This document shows, piece by piece, positions 1-5,866 of a stretch of 5,885 nucleotides of DNA. The first letter of the stretch is position 1. The number at the start of each line of letters is the position of its first letter. This DNA comes from Actinomycetota bacterium (GTDB taxonomy: Bacteria; Actinomycetota; Coriobacteriia; Anaerosomatales; D1FN1-002): NCBI GenBank assembly GCA_005774595.1, contig VAUM01000108.1:1-5885 (forward strand), given 5' to 3'. The position numbers were made by a program, and so were the translations under genes. The notes below the pieces were generated by a model. It ran no database searches and was not told the origin of the DNA. It worked only from the letters and a program-made list of their open reading frames with translations.

Positions 1-375
1 TGGCTGGGGTGGGTCGACCGGCCCCGCCTGCGCGAGCTGCTCGCGGAGGTCGACATCGGGCTGGTGACGTTCCTGCCGGCGCCCAACCACATGGAGGCGT
101 ACCCCGGGAAGCTCTTCGAGTACATGGCCGCTGGGCTGCCGGTCATCGCATCGGACTTCCCGCTGTGGCGCGAGATCGTCTCCGAGGTGGCCTGTGGCCT
201 GCTCGTGGACCCGGCGGACCCTGCCGCGATCGCCGCGGCGATCGACACGCTGCTCTCCGACCCGGCGGCCGCCGTCGAGATGGGGCGGCGCGGGCGCGAG
301 GCCGTGCTCGAGCGCTACAACTGGGAGGCGCAGATGCCGGCCCTGCTCGACCTGTACGAGGCGGTCATGCGGTGA
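1..375 (+). CDS. Family 4 glycosyltransferase, C-terminal part (5' end outside window)
   Basis: The frame is open from base 1 and ends at TGA 373-375, giving 124 visible residues, so this is the nucleotide-sugar-binding C-terminal half of a GT-B enzyme that normally has about 350-400 residues. The diagnostic family 4 (glycosyl transferases group 1) EX7E motif is present: visible residues E32 and E40 are separated by seven residues, followed by the typical YMAAGLPVIASD stretch at 41-52. A helical tail ending in a WEAQMPALLDLYEAVMR-like segment completes the domain. The enzyme would act at the cytoplasmic membrane face and add a sugar to a lipid-linked glycan. Donor and acceptor cannot be read from this fragment. 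A GTG inside the fragment (base 64) is not the start, because the conserved fold continues upstream of it. The last codons overlap the GTG of the following acyltransferase gene, so the two are almost certainly co-transcribed and translationally coupled. Confidence 0.9.
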   Translation, partial: WLGWVDRPRLRELLAEVDIGLVTFLPAPNHMEAYPGKLFEYMAAGLPVIASDFPLWREIVSEVACGLLVDPADPAAIAAAIDTLLSDPAAAVEMGRRGREAVLERYNWEAQMPALLDLYEAVMR

Positions 376-1265
376 CGGCCGCCGACGCCAAGCGCGTACC
401 GGCGCTCGATGCGCTTCGTCTGCTCGGAGTGGGACTGGTCGTGGGCGCCCATCTGTTCCAGCGCTACGGTCATCCGTTCGGGGATCCCTTCGGGCCGAAG
501 TGGCTGTACTGGGGCACCATCGGGGGCATCGGCGTGACGCTGCTCATCGTGCTCTCCGGCCTGCTCATCGAGCGGCGCTACGGAGGTGTGCCGATCGGAT
601 ACGGCCGGTTCATGCGCCGCCGAGCCGCCCATCTGTACCCGGTCTACCTCATCGCGCTGGCGCTCACGCTCACGGTGTTCGGCCGGGGCCTGCCCAAGGC
701 CACGTGGTACGTCCGCGTGCTCGACCTGTTCGGGGTCGCTTCCCTCGTCGGCGTGAGGTGGAAGGCGCTCATGCTGCCGATGAGCTGGTTCCTCGGTGTC
801 ATCCTCGCTCTGTACGCGCTGTGGCCGCTACTCTCGCGCGCGCTCGCGAGGTGGCCGACCGCGACGCTGCTCGCCGCCCTGGCCATGTCGGTGGCGGCCC
901 GGGTGCTCGCGTTCCGCTACCTGCCCTACGAGCGTGTGCTCGACTGGTTCCTGCCGTGCCGGGTGTTCGAGTTCACGCTCGGTATGTGGCTCGCGCGCTC
1001 ACCGCGCATCGCGGCTTGGCTCGACCGGTCGGCCGAGGGTACCTCGCCGCGCGTGACCGCCGCCTTGGCGCACGCGGGGGCGGTGTCGTTCCCGCTCTAC
1101 CTGATCCACGGCTCCGTGCGGGATTGGGCGCTCATCGACGCACTGCCGCCGACGGCCTTCGTCGCGGTGTTCCTGGTGGTGTCGTGGGCGGCCGCCGAGG
1201 TGATCCTCGCGGCGGCGCTGCCGGTCGAGCGATGGCTGCGGGGAGGCCGGCCGGTCCGAGCGTGA
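372..1265 (+). CDS. Acyltransferase-3 (OafA/YrhL-like) membrane protein, short variant
   Basis: This encodes 297 residues rich in hydrophobic helices. Family hallmarks, in order, are R16-x10-H27 in the first membrane helix (the acyl-donor/catalytic motif of acyltransferase-3 proteins), an Arg-rich loop at R82-R84 followed by LYP at 88-90, a WFLGV...LYALWP block at 139-152, an FEF-x-LGMWLA block, and a late FPLYLIH motif with H246. Such proteins move acyl groups (often acetyl from acetyl-CoA) onto extracytoplasmic glycans. The substrate here is unknown. GTG 372 is chosen because it lies just before the first family motif, overlaps the upstream stop as GTGA, and has GAGG at 358-361; the longer open frame back to base 9 only shadows the glycosyltransferase. 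Oddities: it is shorter than the usual 340-380 residues, the Glu of the common SLSVEE motif is replaced by a hydrophobic residue (I144 region), and the second Arg of the R-x-x-R-type loop appears as H87. Confidence 0.88.
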   Translation: MTAADAKRVPALDALRLLGVGLVVGAHLFQRYGHPFGDPFGPKWLYWGTIGGIGVTLLIVLSGLLIERRYGGVPIGYGRFMRRRAAHLYPVYLIALALTLTVFGRGLPKATWYVRVLDLFGVASLVGVRWKALMLPMSWFLGVILALYALWPLLSRALARWPTATLLAALAMSVAARVLAFRYLPYERVLDWFLPCRVFEFTLGMWLARSPRIAAWLDRSAEGTSPRVTAALAHAGAVSFPLYLIHGSVRDWALIDALPPTAFVAVFLVVSWAAAEVILAAALPVERWLRGGRPVRA

Positions 1266-1266
1266 G

Positions 1267-2289
1267 CTACGGCGTCCGGCTGGTCGTCGCCGAGTGGCCC
1301 TCGGTGAACGGCATGTCCGTCGCGTTCTTCGACGCGCCCGGCGCGTAGTCGCTCGCGAGCTCGTCCGACATGGTCTGCAGCGCCGCATCGCCGGTGATGC
1401 GCGACAGCTGGGCGAACTGCTGGACGTGCACCCGGTGGTAGCGTTCGGCAGTCACGCGGTGCGCGAGGCAGTAGAGGCTGAGGCCGCCGGGCTGGCGGTA
1501 GAGCGCGTAGTGGTCCTTGACGGTGAGGACACCGGCGCGCAGCAGCTCCGACGCGCGGGCATCGCCGGTCACGGCCCAGTAGTCGTACAGGCCGAAGAGG
1601 CCGAAGATGAAGCCGTTGAGCGCCTGTGTGTCCCCGCCGGGCGAGGGGTACTCGGACACCCAGTAGTAGCCGTCCTCATCGACGCGGACGGTCCACGGCT
1701 CGCCGACGCCCGCCGGCTCCAGGTCGAACGACGCGGCCACTCGCCGAGCGGCGTCGAGGTACTCGGCCTTGCCCGTGACCTCATACAGTCGCGAGAAGGT
1801 CGACAGCGCCTGGCCCTGGGTCATGCCCGAGTACCACGGCGCGATCATCTGGTCCTTCGCGTCCTTGCGGCCGTGAAGCGGGAAGTCGAAGTCGAAGGCG
1901 AACCACATGACGCCGTCCGCGTCGATCTCGGCGATCTCGATCAGCTTCGCCGCCTGCTTCTCGGCGAGCTCCAGGTCGCGCGGGTCCTTCGTCTGCCGGT
2001 AGGAGGTCAGGTACTTCAGGGCCCACTGGGCGAGCACGGTCGGGTGGTAGTGCAGCGTCTGGTCGGTGCGGTTCTTGAACATGACCACGCCGTTCTTGTC
2101 CGCGAGCGGGGTGAAGGTCGTGTTCGCGCTGGTCGCGTCGCTCCAGTACGGCGCTTCCGCCGGCGGGAGGTTCCTGAGCGTCCACGTGCCGACACGGTCG
2201 TCACGGATGCGCAGGTGCCCGCGCGCACAGCCGGCGGTGGCGAGCGTGACGACCACGAGTGCAGCGATGAGGGGGACGGAGCGTCTCAC
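1267..2289 (-). CDS. Predicted lipoprotein with D-glucuronyl C5-epimerase catalytic domain
   Basis: This encodes 340 residues. Residues 1-21 form a lipoprotein signal: Arg at 2-3, a hydrophobic run, then TAG-C with lipidated C21. The rest matches the alpha-helical C-terminal domain of heparan/heparosan glucuronyl C5-epimerases: HYHPTVLAQWAL at 80-91, APWYSGMTQGQALSTFSRLY at 150-169, SEYPSP at 212-217, ALNGFIFGLFGLYDY at 223-237, SLYCLAH at 271-277 and YHRVHVQQF at 284-292. From memory of the vertebrate enzyme, E213 and Y214 correspond to human E499/Y500, Y273 to Y560 and Y284 to Y578. The human R563 position appears to be A276. The family flips C5 of glucuronate residues to give iduronate in a polymer. 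The lipobox suggests action on the outer membrane face after export. It lacks the N-terminal beta domains of the 617-residue animal enzyme. GTG 2289 gives the complete signal, overlaps the upstream gene as GTGA, and has GAGGA 7 bases upstream. The uronate substrate is inferred, not shown. Confidence 0.87.
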   Translation of the reverse strand: MRRSVPLIAALVVVTLATAGCARGHLRIRDDRVGTWTLRNLPPAEAPYWSDATSANTTFTPLADKNGVVMFKNRTDQTLHYHPTVLAQWALKYLTSYRQTKDPRDLELAEKQAAKLIEIAEIDADGVMWFAFDFDFPLHGRKDAKDQMIAPWYSGMTQGQALSTFSRLYEVTGKAEYLDAARRVAASFDLEPAGVGEPWTVRVDEDGYYWVSEYPSPGGDTQALNGFIFGLFGLYDYWAVTGDARASELLRAGVLTVKDHYALYRQPGGLSLYCLAHRVTAERYHRVHVQQFAQLSRITGDAALQTMSDELASDYAPGASKNATDMPFTEGHSATTSRTP

Positions 2290-3335
2290 GGTGCGGTCCT
2301 CGGTCGGGTCGGATGCACCGCGACAGAGTACAGCAAGCGCCATGCGGAGAGGCCCACCGTCGCGGCCGCGAAGCTGACTGCGGCGACGGCGAGCGTGTAC
2401 AACCACGGCCCCCAGGAGGCTGTTGGGAACAGCCTGGTCAACCACGTCATCACGACGGGATGAACGACGTAGACCCACAGGGCGAGAGGTCCTGCCTTCG
2501 CAACGAGCTCGACGAGACGGCCTGATCGCGGGGTCAACGCCGCGGCCCCGAGCGAGGTCGCGCCCGCCGAGTAGACACAGACCGCGATGCTCGTCAACGA
2601 GCCGGCCAGCCACCGCGGCAGCAGCGCCACCGGAACGAGGTACATCGCCAGCGTGATGGCGAGTCCTGTCACGCCCGCGAGTACGAGGGCGAGCGTCTGC
2701 CGCCCGTCGGGCGCGAAACCGCGTTCGGCGAGCGCCATGCCGGTCAGGTAGGCGCCGCACCAGTAGACCGCCGTACGGTACAGGACGATCCCGGGCGTGA
2801 GCGGGTTGAGAAGGGCGGCCTTGTCGCCCATGATGCCGGGGAGCAGCGCGGTGATGATGACGCCGGCGAGGAACGCCACCCAGGCGAGTACCGCCGCCGC
2901 GCCGGTCATGCCGCGGCCGGCTATCGCGTGTCCGACCAGCGTGGCGCCGATGAGCGCGGGGAAGAACCACAGCGGTCCGGCCGGCATTCCGTAGAAGACA
3001 GCGGCGAGGATGTCGCGGACGCCGGCGGTCGACCACCACGACCACGGCTGCCCCGCGGCCATCGAGAACAGCCACGCCGCCGCGAAGATGCCGGCCAGCT
3101 GCAGGACGCGGCGCCGGAGCGCGCGGTTCCCGTGCCGCTCGAGTGATCCGGAGTACGCCCAGCCTGCCGCGAAGAAGAAGAACGGCACGCCCGCGCGTCC
3201 GACGAGGATCAGCCCCGCGAGCAGCCGCGGCCACTCGTAGCTGCTGTAGAACGCATTGAGGCTGTGTGACCACAACACGCCTACAGCGGCGACCACGCGC
3301 AGCGCATCGATGTTGCGGTTCCGCTCGGCGGTCAC
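2286..3335 (-). CDS. Acyltransferase-3 family membrane protein
   Basis: This encodes 349 residues, close to the usual family length, with about ten hydrophobic helices. It shows R13-x10-H24 in the first helix, a GVPFFFFAAGW block at 49-59 (equivalent to the family GVxFFFxxSGF), the basic loop R74-R76, an LWFFPAL segment at 122-128 typical of WecH/YiaH-like members, and a late LWVYVVHP motif with H292. It probably acylates a surface glycan or its lipid-linked precursor; acyl group and acceptor are unknown. The start is set at GTG 3335 because GGAG lies five bases upstream and the first motif follows directly. The alternative ATG at 3380 would add 15 non-conserved residues and has no support. 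Its TGA overlaps the GTG of the C5-epimerase gene, so the two are translationally coupled, which suggests that acylation and epimerisation act on the same glycan. It is clearly different from the short plus-strand acyltransferase and does not look like a recent duplicate. Confidence 0.88.
   Translation of the reverse strand: MTAERNRNIDALRVVAAVGVLWSHSLNAFYSSYEWPRLLAGLILVGRAGVPFFFFAAGWAYSGSLERHGNRALRRRVLQLAGIFAAAWLFSMAAGQPWSWWSTAGVRDILAAVFYGMPAGPLWFFPALIGATLVGHAIAGRGMTGAAAVLAWVAFLAGVIITALLPGIMGDKAALLNPLTPGIVLYRTAVYWCGAYLTGMALAERGFAPDGRQTLALVLAGVTGLAITLAMYLVPVALLPRWLAGSLTSIAVCVYSAGATSLGAAALTPRSGRLVELVAKAGPLALWVYVVHPVVMTWLTRLFPTASWGPWLYTLAVAAVSFAAATVGLSAWRLLYSVAVHPTRPRTAP
2297..2301 (-). promoter_or_regulatory. 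Ribosome binding site of the C5-epimerase gene
   Basis: The minus strand reads GAGGA, seven bases before GTG 2289. It lies inside the 3' end of the acyltransferase gene and supports the GTG that overlaps that gene's stop codon. Confidence 0.6.
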
Positions 3336-3340
3336 GAAGT

Positions 3341-3344
3341 CTCC
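3341..3344 (-). promoter_or_regulatory. Ribosome binding site of the minus-strand acyltransferase
   Basis: The minus strand reads GGAG, five bases before GTG 3335. It decides the start: the in-frame ATG at 3380 lies further upstream and would make this site part of the coding sequence. Confidence 0.6.
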
Positions 3345-3349
3345 GGTGG

Positions 3350-3362
3350 GTCGGGCCCCGAC
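3350..3362. promoter_or_regulatory. Short perfect inverted repeat in the divergent intergenic region
   Basis: GTCGGG and CCCGAC arms of six bases flank one central base, just upstream of the ribosome binding site of the minus-strand acyltransferase. It could be an operator or a small hairpin in that gene's 5' leader. In DNA this GC-rich, a six-base palindrome can also arise by chance, so the regulatory reading is weak. Confidence 0.25.
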
Positions 3363-3380
3363 GTGACCAGCGTGCCACAC

Positions 3381-3395
3381 GCGCGTCTCCCGCGC
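3381..3395. promoter_or_regulatory. Second short inverted repeat in the divergent intergenic region
   Basis: GCGCG and CGCGC arms are separated by the five bases TCTCC. It sits mid-way between the two divergent start codons, upstream of the possible -10 box of the plus-strand operon. The five-base GC arms are weak evidence for an operator and no known regulator motif is recognised. Confidence 0.15.
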
Positions 3396-3417
3396 ACGGG
3401 CCGAGCTCCCGCTGGTC

Positions 3418-3423
3418 TACACT
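3418..3423 (+). promoter_or_regulatory. Possible -10 box giving a leaderless transcript
   Basis: TACACT matches the -10 consensus TATAAT at four of six positions, including the key first T, second A and last T. It ends seven bases before ATG 3431, so transcription would start at or next to the initiation codon. No purine-rich ribosome binding site is visible before that ATG, which fits a leaderless message, common in actinobacteria. No convincing -35 box is seen at the expected distance (3395-3400 reads CACGGG). Confidence 0.35.
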
Positions 3424-3430
3424 CCTACGC

Positions 3431-4654
3431 ATGCGCATCGCATACCTGCACCAGTACTTCAACACGCCCGACATGTCGGGAGGCACGCGCTCGTACGAGG
3501 TCGCGCGCCGGTTCGCCGAACTCGGCCACGAGGTGCACATGGTCACCACCGACCGCTCGGGCGAAGCCGGCTCGGGCTGGCGCGAGACGCGGGAGGCGGG
3601 CTTCACGGCGCACTGGACCCCGGTCCCGTACAGCAACCGGATGAACTACGCGGAGCGGGTGCGCGCCTTCTTCGCGTTCGCCACGCGTGCGGGGCGCAGA
3701 GCCGCGTCGCTTCGGCCCGACGTCGTCTTCGCCACCTCGACGCCGCTGACGATCGCCCTGCCGGCCGTGCGCGCCGCCAAGCGGCGCCGGGTTCCGATGG
3801 TGCTCGAGATCCGCGACGTGTGGCCGCGCGTGCCCGTCGCGCTCGGCGCGCTGCACAACCCCATCGCCCGTGCGGCGGCCGAGCGGCTCGAACGGTACGC
3901 CTATCGCCATGCGGACCGGATCGTCGCGTTCGCGCCCGGCATGCGGCAGTGGGTCGTCTCGCAGGGCTATCCCGCCGAGCGGGCCGTGGTCATCCCCAAC
4001 GGATGCGACCTACGCTCGTTCCCGGCCGACCCCGCCCGGGCGCAGGCCGTCCGCGATACCCGCGAGTGGCTCGACGACCGTCCGATGGCGCTGTTCGCGG
4101 GCACGCTGGGTGCCGTGAACGGCGCCGGCTGGCTCGCCGACGTGGCCGCTGCGGCCAAGGCGATCGATCCCGGCGCGCTGTTCGTGGTGATGGGCGACGG
4201 CAGGGAACGCGACGCGATCGAGGCGCATGCTCGCGCGCTGGGCGTGCTCGGCGACACCTTCCACCTGCTGCGGGCAAGGCCCAAGGCGGAGATGCCCGCG
4301 TGGCTGACCGCTGCGACCGTCTCGGTGTCGATGCTCACCGGGCCCGAATGCGTCTACGAGGACGTGGGGTCGAACAAGATCTTCGACACGATGGCGTGCG
4401 GCAAGCCGCTCGTGACGAACCACACCGGCTGGCTCGCCGACCTGCTCGCGTGCGAGGGCGCCGGCATCGTGCTCGACCCGGGCGACGTGGCGGGCGCGGC
4501 CGCTGCGATCTGTCGCTGTATGCGCGACGCCGAATGGCTCGCATCCGCCGGCGCTGCGGCGCGGCACCTCGCCGAGGAGCGCTTCGACCGCGACGAACTC
4601 GCGGGGCAGCTCGAGCGCGTGCTGCTCGACGCGGTGGAGGAGGCGCGCCGGTGA
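3431..4654 (+). CDS. WbuB-like family 4 glycosyltransferase
   Basis: This encodes 407 residues, the normal size for a GT-B fold family 4 enzyme. The N-terminus (MRIAYLHQYFNTPDMSGGTR, residues 1-20) is characteristic of the WbuB/WcaI-like subgroup and fixes the start at ATG 3431, although the frame is open upstream. Further subgroup marks are the PDVVFATSTPLTIALPA region, EIRDVWP at 126-132, a nucleotide-binding VVMGDGRERDAI segment, and SNKIFD at 314-319 followed by a MACGKPLV stretch. The usual EX7E pair appears as D311-x7-D319, or E310-x8-D319, a conservative variant seen in this subgroup. WbuB proteins transfer an amino-deoxy sugar to an undecaprenyl-diphosphate-linked sugar at the cytoplasmic membrane face. 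Lying directly upstream of a PglC-type enzyme, this one may add the second sugar (a PglA-like role); the exact sugar cannot be read. Its last codons carry the ribosome binding site of the next gene and overlap its start by four bases. Confidence 0.9.
   Translation: MRIAYLHQYFNTPDMSGGTRSYEVARRFAELGHEVHMVTTDRSGEAGSGWRETREAGFTAHWTPVPYSNRMNYAERVRAFFAFATRAGRRAASLRPDVVFATSTPLTIALPAVRAAKRRRVPMVLEIRDVWPRVPVALGALHNPIARAAAERLERYAYRHADRIVAFAPGMRQWVVSQGYPAERAVVIPNGCDLRSFPADPARAQAVRDTREWLDDRPMALFAGTLGAVNGAGWLADVAAAAKAIDPGALFVVMGDGRERDAIEAHARALGVLGDTFHLLRARPKAEMPAWLTAATVSVSMLTGPECVYEDVGSNKIFDTMACGKPLVTNHTGWLADLLACEGAGIVLDPGDVAGAAAAICRCMRDAEWLASAGAAARHLAEERFDRDELAGQLERVLLDAVEEARR
4636..4643 (+). promoter_or_regulatory. 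Strong ribosome binding site of the sugar transferase gene
   Basis: GGAGGAGG lies seven bases before GTG 4651, inside the 3' end of the upstream glycosyltransferase. It is the best Shine-Dalgarno sequence in the window and fixes the GTG start, which overlaps the upstream stop as GTGA. Confidence 0.75.
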
Positions 4655-5241
4655 AGCGGCTGTGCGACCTCGCCGGCTCGCTGGTACTGCTGGCGCTGCT
4701 CTCGCCCGTGCTGGCAGTCATCGCGCTGGCGATCGTCATCGACTCGCGCGGGCCGGTCTTCTACCGGCAGGAGCGCATCGGGCGCGGTGGCGCGCCGTTC
4801 CGCATCTTCAAGTTCCGCACGATGGTGGTGGACGCGGAGCACAAAGGGCTCGGGCTCGCGGTCGCGGCCGACGACGAGCGCATCACCCGCGTCGGACGCG
4901 TCCTGCGCCGCTGGTCGCTCGATGAGCTGCCGCAGCTGCTCAACGTGGTCGCCGGAGACATGTCGATCGTAGGGCCGAGGCCCACGGTCGCCTCGCAGGT
5001 CGAGCGCTACGACGACTTCCAGCGCCGCCGGCTCGAGGCGCTCCCCGGCATCACGGGCTGGGCACAGGTCAACGGCCGCAACGACCTGCCGTGGGAGAGG
5101 CGCATCGAGTTCGACGTCTGGTACGTGGACCACAGGTCGCTCGCGCGCGACTTCGTTATCCTGATGCGGACGCCTGCCGCACTGCTCGGCAAGCGCGGGG
5201 TCTACGGGGGCGACGGCGTGACGAAGGACCTGGGCGAGTAG
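4651..5241 (+). CDS. PglC-type undecaprenyl-phosphate phosphoglycosyl transferase (bacterial sugar transferase)
   Basis: This encodes 196 residues, the size of the minimal monotopic enzymes such as PglC, without the extra membrane helices and N-terminal domain of WbaP or WcaJ. Residues 4-31 form the hydrophobic re-entrant membrane helix with its S18-P19 break. Then come the FYRQERIGRGG segment at 37-47, FKFRTM at 53-58, the catalytic Asp-Glu dyad D91-E92 in SLDELPQLLNV, the GPRP motif at 108-111, and PGITGWAQVNGRN at 132-144. The family transfers a phosphosugar from a UDP-sugar to undecaprenyl phosphate at the inner membrane face, the first committed step of a glycan. A PglD-like enzyme directly downstream suggests an N-acetylated amino-deoxy sugar, such as diNAc-bacillosamine or a relative, as the first residue; this is inferred from context. 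All family motifs appear intact. Confidence 0.93.
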   Translation: MKRLCDLAGSLVLLALLSPVLAVIALAIVIDSRGPVFYRQERIGRGGAPFRIFKFRTMVVDAEHKGLGLAVAADDERITRVGRVLRRWSLDELPQLLNVVAGDMSIVGPRPTVASQVERYDDFQRRRLEALPGITGWAQVNGRNDLPWERRIEFDVWYVDHRSLARDFVILMRTPAALLGKRGVYGGDGVTKDLGE

Positions 5242-5251
5242 GGGGTCGGCG

Positions 5252-5866
5252 GTGCGACTGCTCATCGTTGGAGCGGGCGGGTTCTCGCGCGAGGTGTTCG
5301 ACCTTGTGCTGGCCTGCGGTCACACGGTGGCGGGCTTCTTCGACGAGGACCCCGCGCGGGACGGCTCCGAGGTGCGCGGCCTGCGGGTCACGCACGACCC
5401 CGCCGCAGTCGACTTCGATTCTGTCGCCCATGCGGTCGGCGACTGCGCGGCGCGGGCCCGCCTGTTCGAGCGGTTCGCGAACGGCGAGGCGCCCACGCTC
5501 GTCCACCCGTCGGCGTGCGTGAGCGCCTCCGCGGCTCTTGGACCGGGCGTTCTCGTGATGCAGAACGCCGTGGTGAACGCCGATGCGGTCGTGGGCGAAG
5601 GCTGCATCCTGAACGTGGGTTGCTGTGTGGCGCACGATTGCCGCGTCGGGAGCTTCTCGCACGTCGCACCGGGCGTCCAGATGAGCGGGCACTCGAGCAT
5701 CGGCGAACGGGTGCTGTGCGGCACTTCGGCGGTGCTGCTCGGTGGGGTCGCGGTCGGCGACGCTGCGGTCGTTGGCGCTGGGGCGATCGTCACGCGTGAC
5801 GTTCCCGCCGGCGCCACGGTCGTCGGCGTCCCCGCGCGGCCGCTGGGCGAGGCGCAGGGCGCGTGA
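5252..5866 (+). CDS. PglD/NeuD-type sugar N- or O-acetyltransferase
   Basis: This encodes 204 residues in two parts. The N-terminal Rossmann-like part has the LLIVGAGGFSREVFDL signature at 3-18 and an FFDED segment at 29-33 for UDP-sugar binding. From about residue 86 a left-handed beta helix of hexapeptide repeats binds acetyl-CoA. H128 in VAHDC corresponds to the catalytic His125 of Campylobacter PglD; the residue before it, Glu in that enzyme as I recall it, is A127 here, while D129 follows. The C-terminal GVPARPL motif is typical. The family acetylates UDP-4-amino sugars (PglD) or sialic acid precursors (NeuD); position next to a PglC-type gene favours the first. The start is GTG 5252, ten bases after the upstream stop, with AGGGGG at 5240-5245. 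The reading frame is complete and ends in a GTGA overlap with the next gene. Confidence 0.9.
   Translation: MRLLIVGAGGFSREVFDLVLACGHTVAGFFDEDPARDGSEVRGLRVTHDPAAVDFDSVAHAVGDCAARARLFERFANGEAPTLVHPSACVSASAALGPGVLVMQNAVVNADAVVGEGCILNVGCCVAHDCRVGSFSHVAPGVQMSGHSSIGERVLCGTSAVLLGGVAVGDAAVVGAGAIVTRDVPAGATVVGVPARPLGEAQGA

Noticed and set aside
9..371. In-frame upstream extension of the plus-strand acyltransferase to base 9
   Set aside because: The extension is Arg/Gly/Ala-rich shadow translation of the glycosyltransferase. The GTG at 372 sits right before the first acyltransferase motif.
1245..1254. GGCCGGCCGG palindrome near the end of the plus-strand acyltransferase
   Set aside because: It is a short self-complementary stretch expected in GC-rich coding DNA, with no T run, so it is not a terminator and not a convincing site.
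1330..1351. Hairpin (CGAC...GTCG with inner GCGC arms) near the 3' end of the epimerase gene as a terminator
   Set aside because: It lies inside coding sequence, has a mismatched TA bulge, and no run of T follows on either strand.
1294..2463. A 389-codon plus-strand open frame opposite the epimerase
   Set aside because: It is antisense to a gene with clear family motifs, has a low-complexity Arg/Val/Glu-rich composition, and is typical of spurious frames in GC-rich DNA.
3266..3430. Upstream extension of the WbuB-like glycosyltransferase
   Set aside because: The added residues are Arg/Ser-rich and unlike the family. The MRIAYLHQYF start at 3431 is the conserved N-terminus.
1267..3636. A 789-codon minus-strand open frame covering the epimerase and the whole acyltransferase gene
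   Set aside because: Only its last 340 codons are the real epimerase. The upstream part is Arg-rich out-of-frame translation of the acyltransferase, whose own frame carries all the family motifs.
4354..5265. A 303-codon minus-strand open frame opposite the sugar transferase
   Set aside because: It is antisense to the intact PglC-type gene, no motif is recognised, and its stops are missing only because of GC-rich third codon positions.
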